A stretch of 64,000 bases of DNA, taken from assembly GCA_942493375.1 (NCBI GenBank), contig OW818698.1:1550001-1614000 (forward strand), in the 5' to 3' direction. A model generated the notes under the pieces. The model worked only from the letters and a program-made list of their open reading frames with translations. It was not told the DNA's origin and made no database searches. A program made the translations under genes and the position numbers. Below are positions 34,395 through 44,073 of the stretch, piece by piece. Source of the stretch: G942493375 sp942493375 (lineage in GTDB: Bacteria > Armatimonadota > UBA5829). How positions within the stretch are numbered: the stretch's first letter is position 1; each line of letters opens with the position of its first letter.

Positions 34395-36140
34395 ATGAAA
34401 CTAACAATATTCGGCTGTGCGTTGCTGGTTATACTGACACTGGGGCAGGTGCAGGCGCAGACCTTGAAAAATCCGGGGTTCGAGATTCCGGGACAGAAAT
34501 TGGTCAGCACCAGCGATGATCCTAACAGTAAGGCGCAGATTGAAGGCACTGTTGCTGAGGGATGGATGGATAACTCCAATTGGGCCGATGTCAGCCTTGT
34601 CTATTCAATGGACACCTCGAATCCTCACAGCGGTAAGTATGCTCAAAAAATCGAGATAAAACGCGGTTTCACACAGTTTGCGCAGGGATTGCAGTTGCCT
34701 AAAGGATATTATCGTGCTTCGGTCTGGCTGCGTGCTGAATCACCATTGTGGGTCTCAGTGGGCATTCGACAGGCCAGTGCGCCTTACGCAACCTATGCTA
34801 CTACTCCGGCAAAAATCGGCACCCAATGGACACGCATCGAAACCAGCGGTTTTGTACCGGAGAACATTCCTGTTTTTCTAATGATCAATAGCCAGGGGTT
34901 AGGAACGTTCTATATTGATGACACCGAGATCGGTCTGTCAAAAGCACGTCCAGTCACCATTACACCACCGAAAACGCCTATTCCCAAATCCTACTTCGGG
35001 ATAAATGTTAACCATATGCACGATTATGGCAATATCCCATGGCCTGCTATACCATTAGGTAGTTACCGGACCTGGGATTCAGGGGTTGTCTGGGCCAGTA
35101 TAGAATCTGCCAAAGGTGCATTCAACTGGTCGTGGCTAGATAAAGATGCAGAAGAAGCACAGAAGCGCGGTGTACAAATTCTGCTGACGCTTGGTTTTAC
35201 ACCTCAGTGGGCTTCATCCGATCCCAACAATAAGCAAAGCCCTTATGGTGCCCTCGGAGCTACCGCACCTCCAGCCGATGTCAATGATTGGAAGAATTTC
35301 ATTCGGGCTACTGCAACCCGTTATAAAGGCAGAATCCAAGGCTACGAAGTCTGGAATGAGCCGGACGGAGCTTATTTCTACAGTGGAACTCCTGCACAGC
35401 TTGTGCCGCTTGAAAAGGCAACCCGCGAAGTATTGAATGAAACTGACCCGGCAGCATTAGTGATTACTCCGTCTGTTTCCGGCGGCGGTAACCTTGCTTG
35501 CATTGGGTGGATGAGCGATTATTTCACGGCAGGCGGCGGAAAATATGCGGATGTCATCGGGGTTCATATGTACAGCGCGGTCCCTGAGGATGTGGTCAGT
35601 GGCAGCAGGTTATACAAAATAATGCTTGCCTCTCATCATATGGACAAGAAACCACTCTGGAACACAGAAACCGGCTGGGGTTGGGACGGAAAAAGCACCG
35701 ACGCTGAAGTCTCTGCCTATGTAGCAAGAGCCTTCATTCTCAACTGGGCAACTGGATTTAAACGATACTATTGGTATTCGTGGAATCAATACAGCCAGGT
35801 GGGAATCCGTGCAGATGCTCAGGGTAAGTTCATAGTTGTAACACCAGCTGCAAAGGCATTCGAGCAGGTGGAAAACTGGCTAATCGGATCAGTAATGCTG
35901 TCCTGCGGGATGGATGCAAAAGGCGTTTGGACAACCAAACTGCGAAATCCAAACGGTTCTCCGTTCTGGATTGTGTGGAGTCCAAACAGCCCTCAGTCAT
36001 TTTCAATTCCTGCATCATGGAATGTTAAGCAATGCCGGGATCTGACGGGTAAAGTCACTAATATTGGAAACAACAAGACGATATCTGTGGGAGAGGCGCC
36101 TGTTCTTTTGATGCCTGTTGGGAAGAAGATATCCCCATAA
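34395..36140 (+). CDS. Secreted GH39-like glycoside hydrolase with N-terminal CBM
   Basis: 581 residues, start preceded by AAGGAG. A signal peptide (LTIFGCALLVILTLGQVQAQ) is followed by a CBM-like sandwich at about 24-185 (NPGFEIPG, YYRASVWLRAESPLWVSVG). A clan GH-A TIM barrel starts at YFGINVNHMHDYG. Acid/base Glu322 lies in GYEVWNEPDG and nucleophile Glu425 in PLWNTETGWG. The pattern is closest to GH39 or to the wider GH5/GH39-like set found in these bacteria. A short C-terminal beta domain closes the chain (SFSIPASWNVKQCRDLTGK). Beta-xylosidase, glucuronidase or arabinosidase activity are all possible. Confidence 0.85.
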   Translation: MKLTIFGCALLVILTLGQVQAQTLKNPGFEIPGQKLVSTSDDPNSKAQIEGTVAEGWMDNSNWADVSLVYSMDTSNPHSGKYAQKIEIKRGFTQFAQGLQLPKGYYRASVWLRAESPLWVSVGIRQASAPYATYATTPAKIGTQWTRIETSGFVPENIPVFLMINSQGLGTFYIDDTEIGLSKARPVTITPPKTPIPKSYFGINVNHMHDYGNIPWPAIPLGSYRTWDSGVVWASIESAKGAFNWSWLDKDAEEAQKRGVQILLTLGFTPQWASSDPNNKQSPYGALGATAPPADVNDWKNFIRATATRYKGRIQGYEVWNEPDGAYFYSGTPAQLVPLEKATREVLNETDPAALVITPSVSGGGNLACIGWMSDYFTAGGGKYADVIGVHMYSAVPEDVVSGSRLYKIMLASHHMDKKPLWNTETGWGWDGKSTDAEVSAYVARAFILNWATGFKRYYWYSWNQYSQVGIRADAQGKFIVVTPAAKAFEQVENWLIGSVMLSCGMDAKGVWTTKLRNPNGSPFWIVWSPNSPQSFSIPASWNVKQCRDLTGKVTNIGNNKTISVGEAPVLLMPVGKKISP

Positions 36141-36180
36141 AGGCTTAATCACAGATTCATTCCGTGGTACAAATGAAGCG

Positions 36181-36224
36181 AGAGCCCGTCTATTCATTAC
36201 TGGACAGACGGGCTCTTGTGTTTT
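36181..36224. terminator. Rho-independent terminator between convergent genes
   Basis: AGAGCCCGTCT (36181-36191) and AGACGGGCTCT (36206-36216) form a perfect 11-bp stem followed by TGTGTTTT. It lies between the ends of the GH39-like gene (+) and the DUF6067-like gene (-). Confidence 0.85.
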
Positions 36225-36238
36225 GAACTATATACCCG

Positions 36239-39200
36239 CTACTTTACCCAGACCAGTGTATAGTCATTTGAGTTCAAATCGACACTGAATGCTCCGTTTG
36301 TTATTGGAACACTCTTGCCGGTGAAGATATCGATTGCTGAGACTTTGGATTTAATCTCCGTTTTTGGGATATTTAGCTTAACCTTTACATTACCTGCTTT
36401 TTTTCCAAGATTCGATACGACACACATTACACCCTTACCACGGCGCAGGTACAGGCTGCAATATCCGCCTGGAGTTGAAACGCTTACCAGGTTTGAGTTG
36501 TTGAAGTATGGATGGAATTCAGCTTGCTTTCTGCCGAAGTTGTCCATTGTCTTCCAGAGTAGGGATTCCTCTTCCAGTGACTGCCCGAGGCATCTCACTA
36601 AGACGTCGTGCAGGAGGGTCTCTGACAACATTTCGTGCCTGGTCCATGGTATGTCATTACACAGCATTTCAGACGGCACTCCCCATTGTCTGCTCATAAA
36701 CTCAGCTCTGAATGTATCCAGGGGAAGTATAGCCATCATGTCTTTAGGAGGCAGCATAGTGGTGAACTGTTCTCCATCCCAACTCGATGTTGCCCAGGCT
36801 ACAGCAGGCATTGTCATGGTCATTGAGTTGTGAAGATTGACCTGTCCGTTTGGCTTTTTAGCTTTGATCAGAGTATACAAACGCCTGATCATCTCTCTGG
36901 CGCCTCTAAATGAATAGGTCGCTCCCCTTGTTCCGTCTGGTCTGGCGTATCCACAACCGTGTTCTTCGTTGGCACATCCCCATGGAACTGCGGAACTGTC
37001 CAGATAGACCCCATCTATATCATATTTGTCTATCATCCTGTTTATACCGTCAGCCAGGTAATCCGGCCAGTCACTGTTGTAACAGACCACATAGTCCTTC
37101 TGCTGGGGATTTCTGGTGTAACTCTGCCAAAACGGCCAGACGATGCATTCGTTGTGATACAGGTCCCATTCAGGAGCGATATCGGAGAGTTCATATCCGA
37201 AGTAAAGCAGCAACTGCATGCCGCGTTTATGGCACTCTTTCACCAGCGTTTTCAATTCTTCCTGGTAACGCGTCTCTGTAGAGTTCTGGTAGTCCGTCCA
37301 GTGTTCGTGGAAGACGATTGTCTTAACGCCTTTTTGCTTAAGGTAATCCAGACGAAGTAGACGTTGTTCACTTACGCCCAAGGCTTTTCCAAAACGACCA
37401 GCAACCACCGATGCTGCCATATCCAGGTTATATTTTGGACCTTTCACTGGTTCTGTGTATAACCTGCCAAGCTTCATGTCCTGAATAGTATCGAAATGGT
37501 CCAGCAGCAGCGTGTGTGAATCCGATACATATGGAGCAGTCGGCATTTGTGGTTCACGGGCAATGTCGGAGACTCTCAGCTCATCAATTGCAAAACCATT
37601 CCTGGCGGCCCTCAAATAAAACCGGTCAAGGTCTTTAATCCCCTGCGAGAGTCCTTTGTGAGGAATCTCGATGGCTTTTTTACCATCAACATACAACCTG
37701 ATAGCATCCCCCCAGGTAACTGCCAGATGGTGGTATTCATTCTGTTTCCAGTCTGATGTCGAACCCTGGACGAATGGATATTCTGCACCTTTCAAGCTGA
37801 ACAAACGCATTCCGCGGTCGCTGATATTCCAGTAAAGGGAAATCATTTCATCAGGATTGCTCAGGATCATAAGTTCCCGGTTGTAAGTGCCCCTGTCTTT
37901 GGTATCATCCACAATGACATTGGGATCAAACAGTGGTTTTACCCACATATCTATTGTGCCCTGGGATGGATTGAGTAGTTTTGTCTGAGTGAAGTTTAAC
38001 TCTGTCGTATCGTTGACAGCATCAGTGTTCAAACTGTAGTCACCGGAATGATTGAGCTTATAATCCCAGACATCTTTTTCGGATTTACGGACCGGAGTGG
38101 CCCCAAAACCAAGGGAATACTTGATGCCTGATTTGGCCTGCTCCGCTGTGAGTTTGAGAGGATCTGATACGATATTAATCCTGAGAGCAACGGTGTGTGG
38201 ATCGACATGCAATGCCTGGAATGCCTTGGTCTTTCCCGGGTTCCAGTATTGATCTGAGATAGCATATACACCAAACCCACGGTCGTTGTCGCCTAACCAG
38301 ACATACTGAACAAAATCATGCTCCCAACCCTTTGCAGGTAGACTACCTGCATTGACTGATGAGTTCCATGTGCCTGCCGGGAAGAAATAACGATAGAGAG
38401 CGTGTTCCTTCTTAAATGGAATCTCCAGAGTCATTTTATCTATAGTAACTGCAGAGTCGGATACCATTTTCAGGTCAACAAACGCGTTTCCGTCAAACTC
38501 CAGCTCCACCTTGGAATAGGCTTTTAATGGACCTGCTTTGGCGATACCATCGAGAACGATCATTGCCGGGGTATTCTTTACAACCTTCAAATCACCTTTC
38601 AAGATACTCTGCTTCCCATTTACAGAGAGTATCAGGGATATCGGGCCGTTGAATATGGACTTGTCTCTGGTGATTATTGACGATGGGAACGGCATTCCGG
38701 AGAATGTGTATTTCCTACCATACATAGAAACAGACAAGTCGTTGGTCTTCTTTGTAAGTTTCATCGGAGTCCACGGCGCCAGGACTTTGTCTGATACTCC
38801 AGCTTTGGAGTTCAACCAGACTGGCTTCGGAGGAACGGTGAACTCCTTCTGCGCAGTTGCCAGCTGATTGCCTGTATTGTCCTTTGCAGTTGCTTTGATT
38901 AAATAGTCTGCTGCGTCGTATTTTGATACATCAAAACGCAGTGTGCCTTTGTTTGCAACAAGGTTCGATAGATGTTTGGATGCAAGCTCTTTGCCGTTTT
39001 TGTCTGTAAGTGACACATCCACACTTTCAGGCTTTGGTTGACCGGTGTATCCGGATGTATCGATATCGACAAGCAACTCACCCTTCATAAACAGCTTTCT
39101 GAGTGAGAGCCCGACCTGGGATTTGATGGTAGTCAATCCTATGTGCCGGAAGACTACTTTGCCTCCATCACCTTTTGAAATCTCAACTTTCCATTGATAG

Positions 39201-40093
39201 TCATTGGGCTGCAATTTACCATTTATCACCGGAGCAGGGAGCTTTAGCTGTGTTGCACCCTTTATCTCACTCCTGGTTTTTCCAATCTCTTTACCATCAC
39301 AAGTGAGAGTCAAGCCGGCGTAATGTTCCGCATTTGCAGTTGCATTGAATACCCATGAACCATCCTTGAAATTAAAATCAGTTGCAGTCGATGGGCCTGC
39401 GGGTTCAAGAATCAAATGTCCGAATTTGTCCGGCTGATGAAAGTTGCCTCGCAATAATGGAGTCCAGGTATTGTAAGTGATGGGTTTTTCATTGCGATCA
39501 ACACAAATATTAAGTCCCATCAGCGTGGTATTTTTAGGACTGCTTACACCAAGTGTTGAGAACGGGATCTTGAACTCTGCGCTCCATGAGTCTTTACCTT
39601 GTGAGGTTGCAACCTGCCAGTTACCATTCCATTCCCTGCGAGAGGTTTCGGAATCAGATATGGAGTTAGCTGCATTGACAACAAACTGGAAGAAATGAAC
39701 GGTGTCGTGGAGTGGGTCTATGAAGATCTCAAAGGAGTCATCATTCCATATTTCTCCATCCCTTTCACGCTTCTGTGCAACAGGCATATTTCCTGAGATA
39801 TATGGGCTTATTATTGCAACGTATAAATTGTCGTTATCATATGTAACAAAAGCCTTTGGAGCAGGAGATATTATTGTTTCAGTAGAGATCAAGTGAAATG
39901 TGTCAGTGGACGCTGCCATATTCCATCCATCCGAGTTGACTACACCATCAATAACGGGAGATCTATCAGTGGGACCAGCCTGCAGCGTGGGGACAAAGGG
40001 ATCCCAGGCATTGTAGGCAAATAGATTGGTTGGCAGTAATACAAGCAAAAGAGTGAGGATTACATGTAAGAATAAAGAGGAGAGTCTAGACAT
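36239..40093 (-). CDS. Very large secreted CBM9 / LamG / DUF6067-like glycoside hydrolase
   Basis: 1284 residues from the ATG at 40093 (SLFLHVILTLLLVLLPTNLF signal peptide). An upstream TTG at 40108 is less likely. Residues about 40-220 are a CBM9/DOMON-like domain (PVIDGVVNSDGWNMAAS, DDSFEIFIDPLHDTVHFFQF). Ig-like domains follow. About 690-870 is a LamG/concanavalin fold (QGTIDMWVKPLF, YHHLAVTWGDAIRLYVDGKK). The catalytic TIM barrel has GVKTIVFHEHWTDYQN, GMQLLLYFGYELSD and DIDGVYLDSSAVPWG, whose Asp is a likely catalytic residue, as in DUF6067 and clan GH-D/GH-K-like enzymes. The C-terminus is a small beta domain. It probably works outside the cell on a large polysaccharide. Confidence 0.82.
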   Translation of the reverse strand: MSRLSSLFLHVILTLLLVLLPTNLFAYNAWDPFVPTLQAGPTDRSPVIDGVVNSDGWNMAASTDTFHLISTETIISPAPKAFVTYDNDNLYVAIISPYISGNMPVAQKRERDGEIWNDDSFEIFIDPLHDTVHFFQFVVNAANSISDSETSRREWNGNWQVATSQGKDSWSAEFKIPFSTLGVSSPKNTTLMGLNICVDRNEKPITYNTWTPLLRGNFHQPDKFGHLILEPAGPSTATDFNFKDGSWVFNATANAEHYAGLTLTCDGKEIGKTRSEIKGATQLKLPAPVINGKLQPNDYQWKVEISKGDGGKVVFRHIGLTTIKSQVGLSLRKLFMKGELLVDIDTSGYTGQPKPESVDVSLTDKNGKELASKHLSNLVANKGTLRFDVSKYDAADYLIKATAKDNTGNQLATAQKEFTVPPKPVWLNSKAGVSDKVLAPWTPMKLTKKTNDLSVSMYGRKYTFSGMPFPSSIITRDKSIFNGPISLILSVNGKQSILKGDLKVVKNTPAMIVLDGIAKAGPLKAYSKVELEFDGNAFVDLKMVSDSAVTIDKMTLEIPFKKEHALYRYFFPAGTWNSSVNAGSLPAKGWEHDFVQYVWLGDNDRGFGVYAISDQYWNPGKTKAFQALHVDPHTVALRINIVSDPLKLTAEQAKSGIKYSLGFGATPVRKSEKDVWDYKLNHSGDYSLNTDAVNDTTELNFTQTKLLNPSQGTIDMWVKPLFDPNVIVDDTKDRGTYNRELMILSNPDEMISLYWNISDRGMRLFSLKGAEYPFVQGSTSDWKQNEYHHLAVTWGDAIRLYVDGKKAIEIPHKGLSQGIKDLDRFYLRAARNGFAIDELRVSDIAREPQMPTAPYVSDSHTLLLDHFDTIQDMKLGRLYTEPVKGPKYNLDMAASVVAGRFGKALGVSEQRLLRLDYLKQKGVKTIVFHEHWTDYQNSTETRYQEELKTLVKECHKRGMQLLLYFGYELSDIAPEWDLYHNECIVWPFWQSYTRNPQQKDYVVCYNSDWPDYLADGINRMIDKYDIDGVYLDSSAVPWGCANEEHGCGYARPDGTRGATYSFRGAREMIRRLYTLIKAKKPNGQVNLHNSMTMTMPAVAWATSSWDGEQFTTMLPPKDMMAILPLDTFRAEFMSRQWGVPSEMLCNDIPWTRHEMLSETLLHDVLVRCLGQSLEEESLLWKTMDNFGRKQAEFHPYFNNSNLVSVSTPGGYCSLYLRRGKGVMCVVSNLGKKAGNVKVKLNIPKTEIKSKVSAIDIFTGKSVPITNGAFSVDLNSNDYTLVWVK

Positions 40094-40173
40094 ATTGTAT
40101 TTTTCCAACTTTCGTATTTTCAGATTCAGACTGTTCTATTATTGCACAGTAGCGAATTAGCGTCGATGTTTGG

Positions 40174-40182
40174 GTGATGATT
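40174..40182. repeat. Target-site duplication, left (copy A)
   Basis: GTGATGATT directly precedes the left end of the deleted insertion sequence and is repeated exactly at 41086-41094. Confidence 0.9.
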
Positions 40183-41085
40183 GGGTGCGTGTAGAATCTA
40201 CGGAAAATAGTTGGCAATAAAAAAAAGGGGGAAATTCTAGGGGATTTTTGCATGAATAGTCGGGGTAGATGTCGAAATCATTAGTTAGTGACAAAAATGA
40301 TAGGAGGCATCACCCCGACCATGTCAACAGAGACTATTGTATCAAAACTACTGGAGTTATTCCAGATCCAGATCACTGAATCCTCAGGCAAGAGTTTGTC
40401 TGAGAAAGAAGAACGAGCTCTTGCTATCGGTCGTTATGCTTCAGAGCTTGCAATGTCTGAAATGATTGCGACTGATCAAGAAGAAGCAAAAAGTATCATT
40501 TGTAAATGCGGCGGTATTTCCATCGGCAAGGAGAACCGTTCTCGAAATATCGTAACTCTGGCTGGGACTCATGAAATATGGCGGAGAAAGTATCGTTGTG
40601 AGAAATGTCGTGAGTGGATTGTTCCTCGTGATGGCGAACTTGGTATTGGTTCTGGCAACTACAGCGTTGGAGTTGTTGCACTTGCCTCCGAGGTATCTGC
40701 CTGTTTTCCTTTTCAAGCAAGCGCAGATTTCCTTACTGATGGAAGACGGAGTGGATCGTGTGGTCTCCTCAATAAAGCAATGGCAGCCTAAAGACGATAA
40801 TGGGCAGAAAATAAAGCGGGAGAATCTGCACTATTTCACAACCAATGCCAATCGTATGCTCTATGCGACTTTTCAGCTAAATGGCTTTCACATTGGCAGT
40901 GGCAGTGTTGAAAGCGCCTGCAAGCAGTACGGTCAGGGAAGACTCAAACAGGCAGGTATGCGTTGGAAAAATGATGGAATAGAAGCAATAGCGCACTTGA
41001 GATCAGCTGTAATCAACAAAAGAACCAACAATATTCTGGAGGCTGCCAGCATTGCAGCATGATTCCGTAGATTTCACATGCGCCC
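40183..41085 (+). mobile_element. Internally deleted insertion sequence (copy A), ISKra4-like
   Basis: 903-bp element. The left end GGGTGCGTGTAGAATCTACG and the right end (reverse complement GGGCGCATGTGAAATCTACG) are imperfect terminal inverted repeats. A 9-bp duplication, GTGATGATT, flanks it. Compared with the full copy at 49793-51207 it lacks 513 bp of the transposase middle, with the junction in TTTCCTTACTGATGG (about 40728-40742). It cannot encode a complete transposase but keeps both ends, so it could be moved in trans. Family assignment rests on the GGG ends and the transposase motifs of the full copy. Confidence 0.9.
40321..41062 (+). pseudogene. Transposase remnant of copy A
   Basis: The N-terminal part (MSTETIVSKLLELFQIQITE, then a Cys-pair region KCGG and RCEKCREW) runs to about 40735 in one frame. 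The C-terminal part (GVDRVVSSIKQWQP to ILEAASIAA) is in the +1 frame. The DDE-bearing middle, present in the other copy as ISADGLMVHS and DGAAWIWILA, is deleted. Confidence 0.9.
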
Positions 41086-41094
41086 GTGATGATT
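41086..41094. repeat. Target-site duplication, right (copy A)
   Basis: GTGATGATT, identical to 40174-40182, directly after the right end of the element. Confidence 0.9.
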
Positions 41095-41205
41095 AGTCAG
41101 TTAAACAGATAGATGGTGCAACAATACCGCGATCTAATGCAAAAAGTCACTGTTTTGGTTAACAGAAAACAATATCCGTGGGAGTGGCGTTTGTTATACT
41201 GATGC

Positions 41206-44004
41206 TTATCGTGAAGAAGATAACGCCGTAAGACTGATATGCCCAATATTGATAATCAGACGTTGGTCCCAGGCAGGTATCAGTCCGCATTTACTGCTGA
41301 AAACGATCCTATTGATCCTGGTACGTTTTACATTCTTAAACGGGATGGTGACGGTGCTCCATTTGTTGAAAGACAGAGTACCGTCGGAGTCTAGTGGCAC
41401 AGACAGAACGGGAGTGCCTGGTGTATCAGCATCATATAACGATACTGTTAAGCAACCAGTAGGTGATATAAGACTGCTACTCTTTTCAGGATGACTGAAA
41501 GGATTTGGATTGATCTGGAAAACCAAATGGCTATATCCGGACCAATCCACCCCCGGCAGATCAAGCGATGCAGATACATCCGCAGTACCGGTGTTCTTTA
41601 ATTTGGTAGTCTTGTTATAGCTGTAGGATGTGAATACTATCCGGGTGGACGTTTTGTGTCCACTAATGGCTTTTGTGTTGTCCAGAAAGACGAAAGAGGA
41701 TGCTGCACCTCCAGTGTCACTGGTGTCTACTGTCTGCCAACCAGTGACCTGGGTGCATTCAAGATTTTTCACCGGGTTTACAGACAGAGCCTTAATGACC
41801 AACTTACGAGGTTGGGCGTATTGACCTCTGCGACCGGCACTATCTATCGCTGCTACTGTCCAATACCAGGTTCCTCTTGCCAGTCCACCGCCTTTGGCAT
41901 ACTGGTAACTCGTTTTGACGCCCGTATTAACCTTTATTGTCTGATCCTCAGGAAAGGACGGTTCAGGAGAAATAAGCAGTTCGTATGATTTCATCTTAGC
42001 AGCACCTCCCCCCAGCACAGGATCCTGCACGCATGCTTCCCATTTGAATAGAGGCGTTGAGGATGCCAATATAGCATCCTCAACTGGCAAGGTCAGTGCC
42101 GGACATGCGAATATACTCCACGGTTTTCCGTCTGCATGATGATCGTATATCTGGCTGTTAGCCGTTGCAGTAGCTGCAGTCATAATGCTATAAGGCTCAT
42201 CCATAACATTGACAAGTCCATAGTTGGTGTCTTCATTGCCTCTGTTTTTCAACGACGGACTGTCATAATAATCGAACCAAGTAATACCAACCCACGGATA
42301 TACTTTGCCAGTGCCTTTTGGATCCTCTACAGACCAGCTGCCGGCAAACTGAAGCTGCTCTATATACTTTCTGCCCCGTCCAACCTGCGTGGGTGAATCA
42401 TTCTCCCACCAGGTCTGATTGGGCAAGATAGTATCGTCACCTGAATACGAATTCTCCGTAATCATTATCGGTTTTTTTCCATACTTGAACATCCTGCTCC
42501 AGAGTTGGTATTTAGAACTGTCCAGAGCAAGAGTATCGTGGTAGGTGTTTGCACAGAGGACATCACAGTACTTGCCAGCCGCTTCGAATACTCTGTTGTT
42601 GAAATCCCACGTTATGGCAGAATCCAGCTGCTGGTTCCACCATGCACTATACCTTTCGGAAAAAATGAGATGGTTTGGATCGCTCTGCTTTATGACTTTG
42701 GCAGCCGTACTATAATATCGTTCGGCTATGGCTGTCATAAAATCAAGTTTGTCATTATGAATCGCCGGATGAGCAGGATCGTCTTTCAACCTAAGAGTGT
42801 TTGCCATAGAGGCAGGTTCAGTTCCGCTCCAACTGGTAAACGATGTCCCATATGCTGTGTTCAAAGCCTGCAGATCGGTATACCTGGACTTAAGGCAGCT
42901 GTTCACCCAATATTGTTTACCGCTGCAATCAGATGGAAGTGCAATAAAGCAGTCTGGCAGAACAACGGGAACGGCGGTTTCATCCATGTGCATAGTCTTG
43001 CAGTCAGCGTAGATTGTATCGTCAACAAAGGCTATCTTGTCCTGGCCTATGGCGGCGTAGCCTGCATCGTCATCATGGAGGCGATAGAGATTACTGACAG
43101 ACTTATCATCTCCAGGATCATCCCAGCTGCTGAACGAAGTGCCATATGCATTGTTCAGATCACCCAATGTGGTGTACTTTATCTGCAACCAGTTAAGCCA
43201 GAGGGCTTTGGCATATGTGCCCTTGCGCTGCGTGATGTAGGCATCGGCCAGTCCGCGATTGTGGGTCAGTCGATAGTTCCAGCGGATCTCACTGTCCGGA
43301 AAAATACCGATCCTCCAGGGATTTGAGGCATTCCCCGGGACCGTGCTCACTTCGACAGCGGTCCGTGCGTTGACTTCAAACTGAGGATCAAAAACGTCGG
43401 CAAAATTATCGTTCACGCTGGGAACGAAGCGCTGCAAAGCGACGGTCCCAGGGCTGATTTGCGGCTGAGATTGACCAGTTTGCGATGGCCATGTGACAGT
43501 TCCCACATTGTAACCGAGTGTTGTCAGGGTTCCCCAACCCCTTGCAGCATCTGTGATGCTGACGATTTCATAGGTATCCGGATAGGGATTCTTATAGAAC
43601 CATCCACCACACGCGACTGTATTGAACCCCCATTTGCGCATTCTGTCAGTATTTTTTGTGAGCCAGTCCGTATAGTTTTTGTATTTTGCTCTTTGATTCA
43701 ACTCCACCGGACGATAGCCCAGTGCCGGGCAATCATAGAAATACGCCCGCCAGGCTTTATCCTTGTCTTCCAGAATTGTTGGTATATACACCCACCAGCA
43801 CATACCCGTAAGCCAAAAGACATTATTATCGGGAGTAACAAACCAGTATTTATTGCCGATCTTCTCCGTTCGAAAGTAACCGCTGGTATTGGTTCCCTTT
43901 AGTCCAGTATAACCACCGTATTTATCGAGTTTTGCCCAAGTCGGCGAAATCAGAAATACAACACCAAGTAAGACCAGTTGCAAAATCAAGAATGCATGTT
44001 TCAC
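41206..44004 (-). CDS. Secreted agarase-like / GH42-like hydrolase with internal duplication
   Basis: 932 residues with a signal peptide (AFLILQLVLLGVVFLISPTW); the ribosome site is weak (AGAAAGAAG). The opening KIGNKYWFVTPDNNVFWLTG resembles the start of agarase-type (GH50/GH86-like) and related clan GH-A enzymes. Two tandem copies of an approximately 75-residue unit are obvious: DLNNAYGTSFSSWDDPGDD and ALNTAYGTSFTSWSGTEPAS, each followed by LRLxDD. A barrel segment HLIFSERYSAWW and the possible nucleophile motif MITENSYSGDD follow. The C-terminus has an FN3-like domain (KSYELLISPEPSFPEDQTIK) and a CBM-like domain. It is extracellular and may attack a galactose-rich polymer, in line with the neighbouring GH110-like, GH16 and GH42 genes. 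Confidence 0.75.
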   Translation of the reverse strand: MKHAFLILQLVLLGVVFLISPTWAKLDKYGGYTGLKGTNTSGYFRTEKIGNKYWFVTPDNNVFWLTGMCWWVYIPTILEDKDKAWRAYFYDCPALGYRPVELNQRAKYKNYTDWLTKNTDRMRKWGFNTVACGGWFYKNPYPDTYEIVSITDAARGWGTLTTLGYNVGTVTWPSQTGQSQPQISPGTVALQRFVPSVNDNFADVFDPQFEVNARTAVEVSTVPGNASNPWRIGIFPDSEIRWNYRLTHNRGLADAYITQRKGTYAKALWLNWLQIKYTTLGDLNNAYGTSFSSWDDPGDDKSVSNLYRLHDDDAGYAAIGQDKIAFVDDTIYADCKTMHMDETAVPVVLPDCFIALPSDCSGKQYWVNSCLKSRYTDLQALNTAYGTSFTSWSGTEPASMANTLRLKDDPAHPAIHNDKLDFMTAIAERYYSTAAKVIKQSDPNHLIFSERYSAWWNQQLDSAITWDFNNRVFEAAGKYCDVLCANTYHDTLALDSSKYQLWSRMFKYGKKPIMITENSYSGDDTILPNQTWWENDSPTQVGRGRKYIEQLQFAGSWSVEDPKGTGKVYPWVGITWFDYYDSPSLKNRGNEDTNYGLVNVMDEPYSIMTAATATANSQIYDHHADGKPWSIFACPALTLPVEDAILASSTPLFKWEACVQDPVLGGGAAKMKSYELLISPEPSFPEDQTIKVNTGVKTSYQYAKGGGLARGTWYWTVAAIDSAGRRGQYAQPRKLVIKALSVNPVKNLECTQVTGWQTVDTSDTGGAASSFVFLDNTKAISGHKTSTRIVFTSYSYNKTTKLKNTGTADVSASLDLPGVDWSGYSHLVFQINPNPFSHPEKSSSLISPTGCLTVSLYDADTPGTPVLSVPLDSDGTLSFNKWSTVTIPFKNVKRTRINRIVFSSKCGLIPAWDQRLIINIGHISLTALSSSR

Positions 44005-44073
44005 TGTTACTTCTTTCTCATTTCATACCAGCACTGAACAAAAGGAGTAGAATGTATCAATAGTGTTCCCCGC

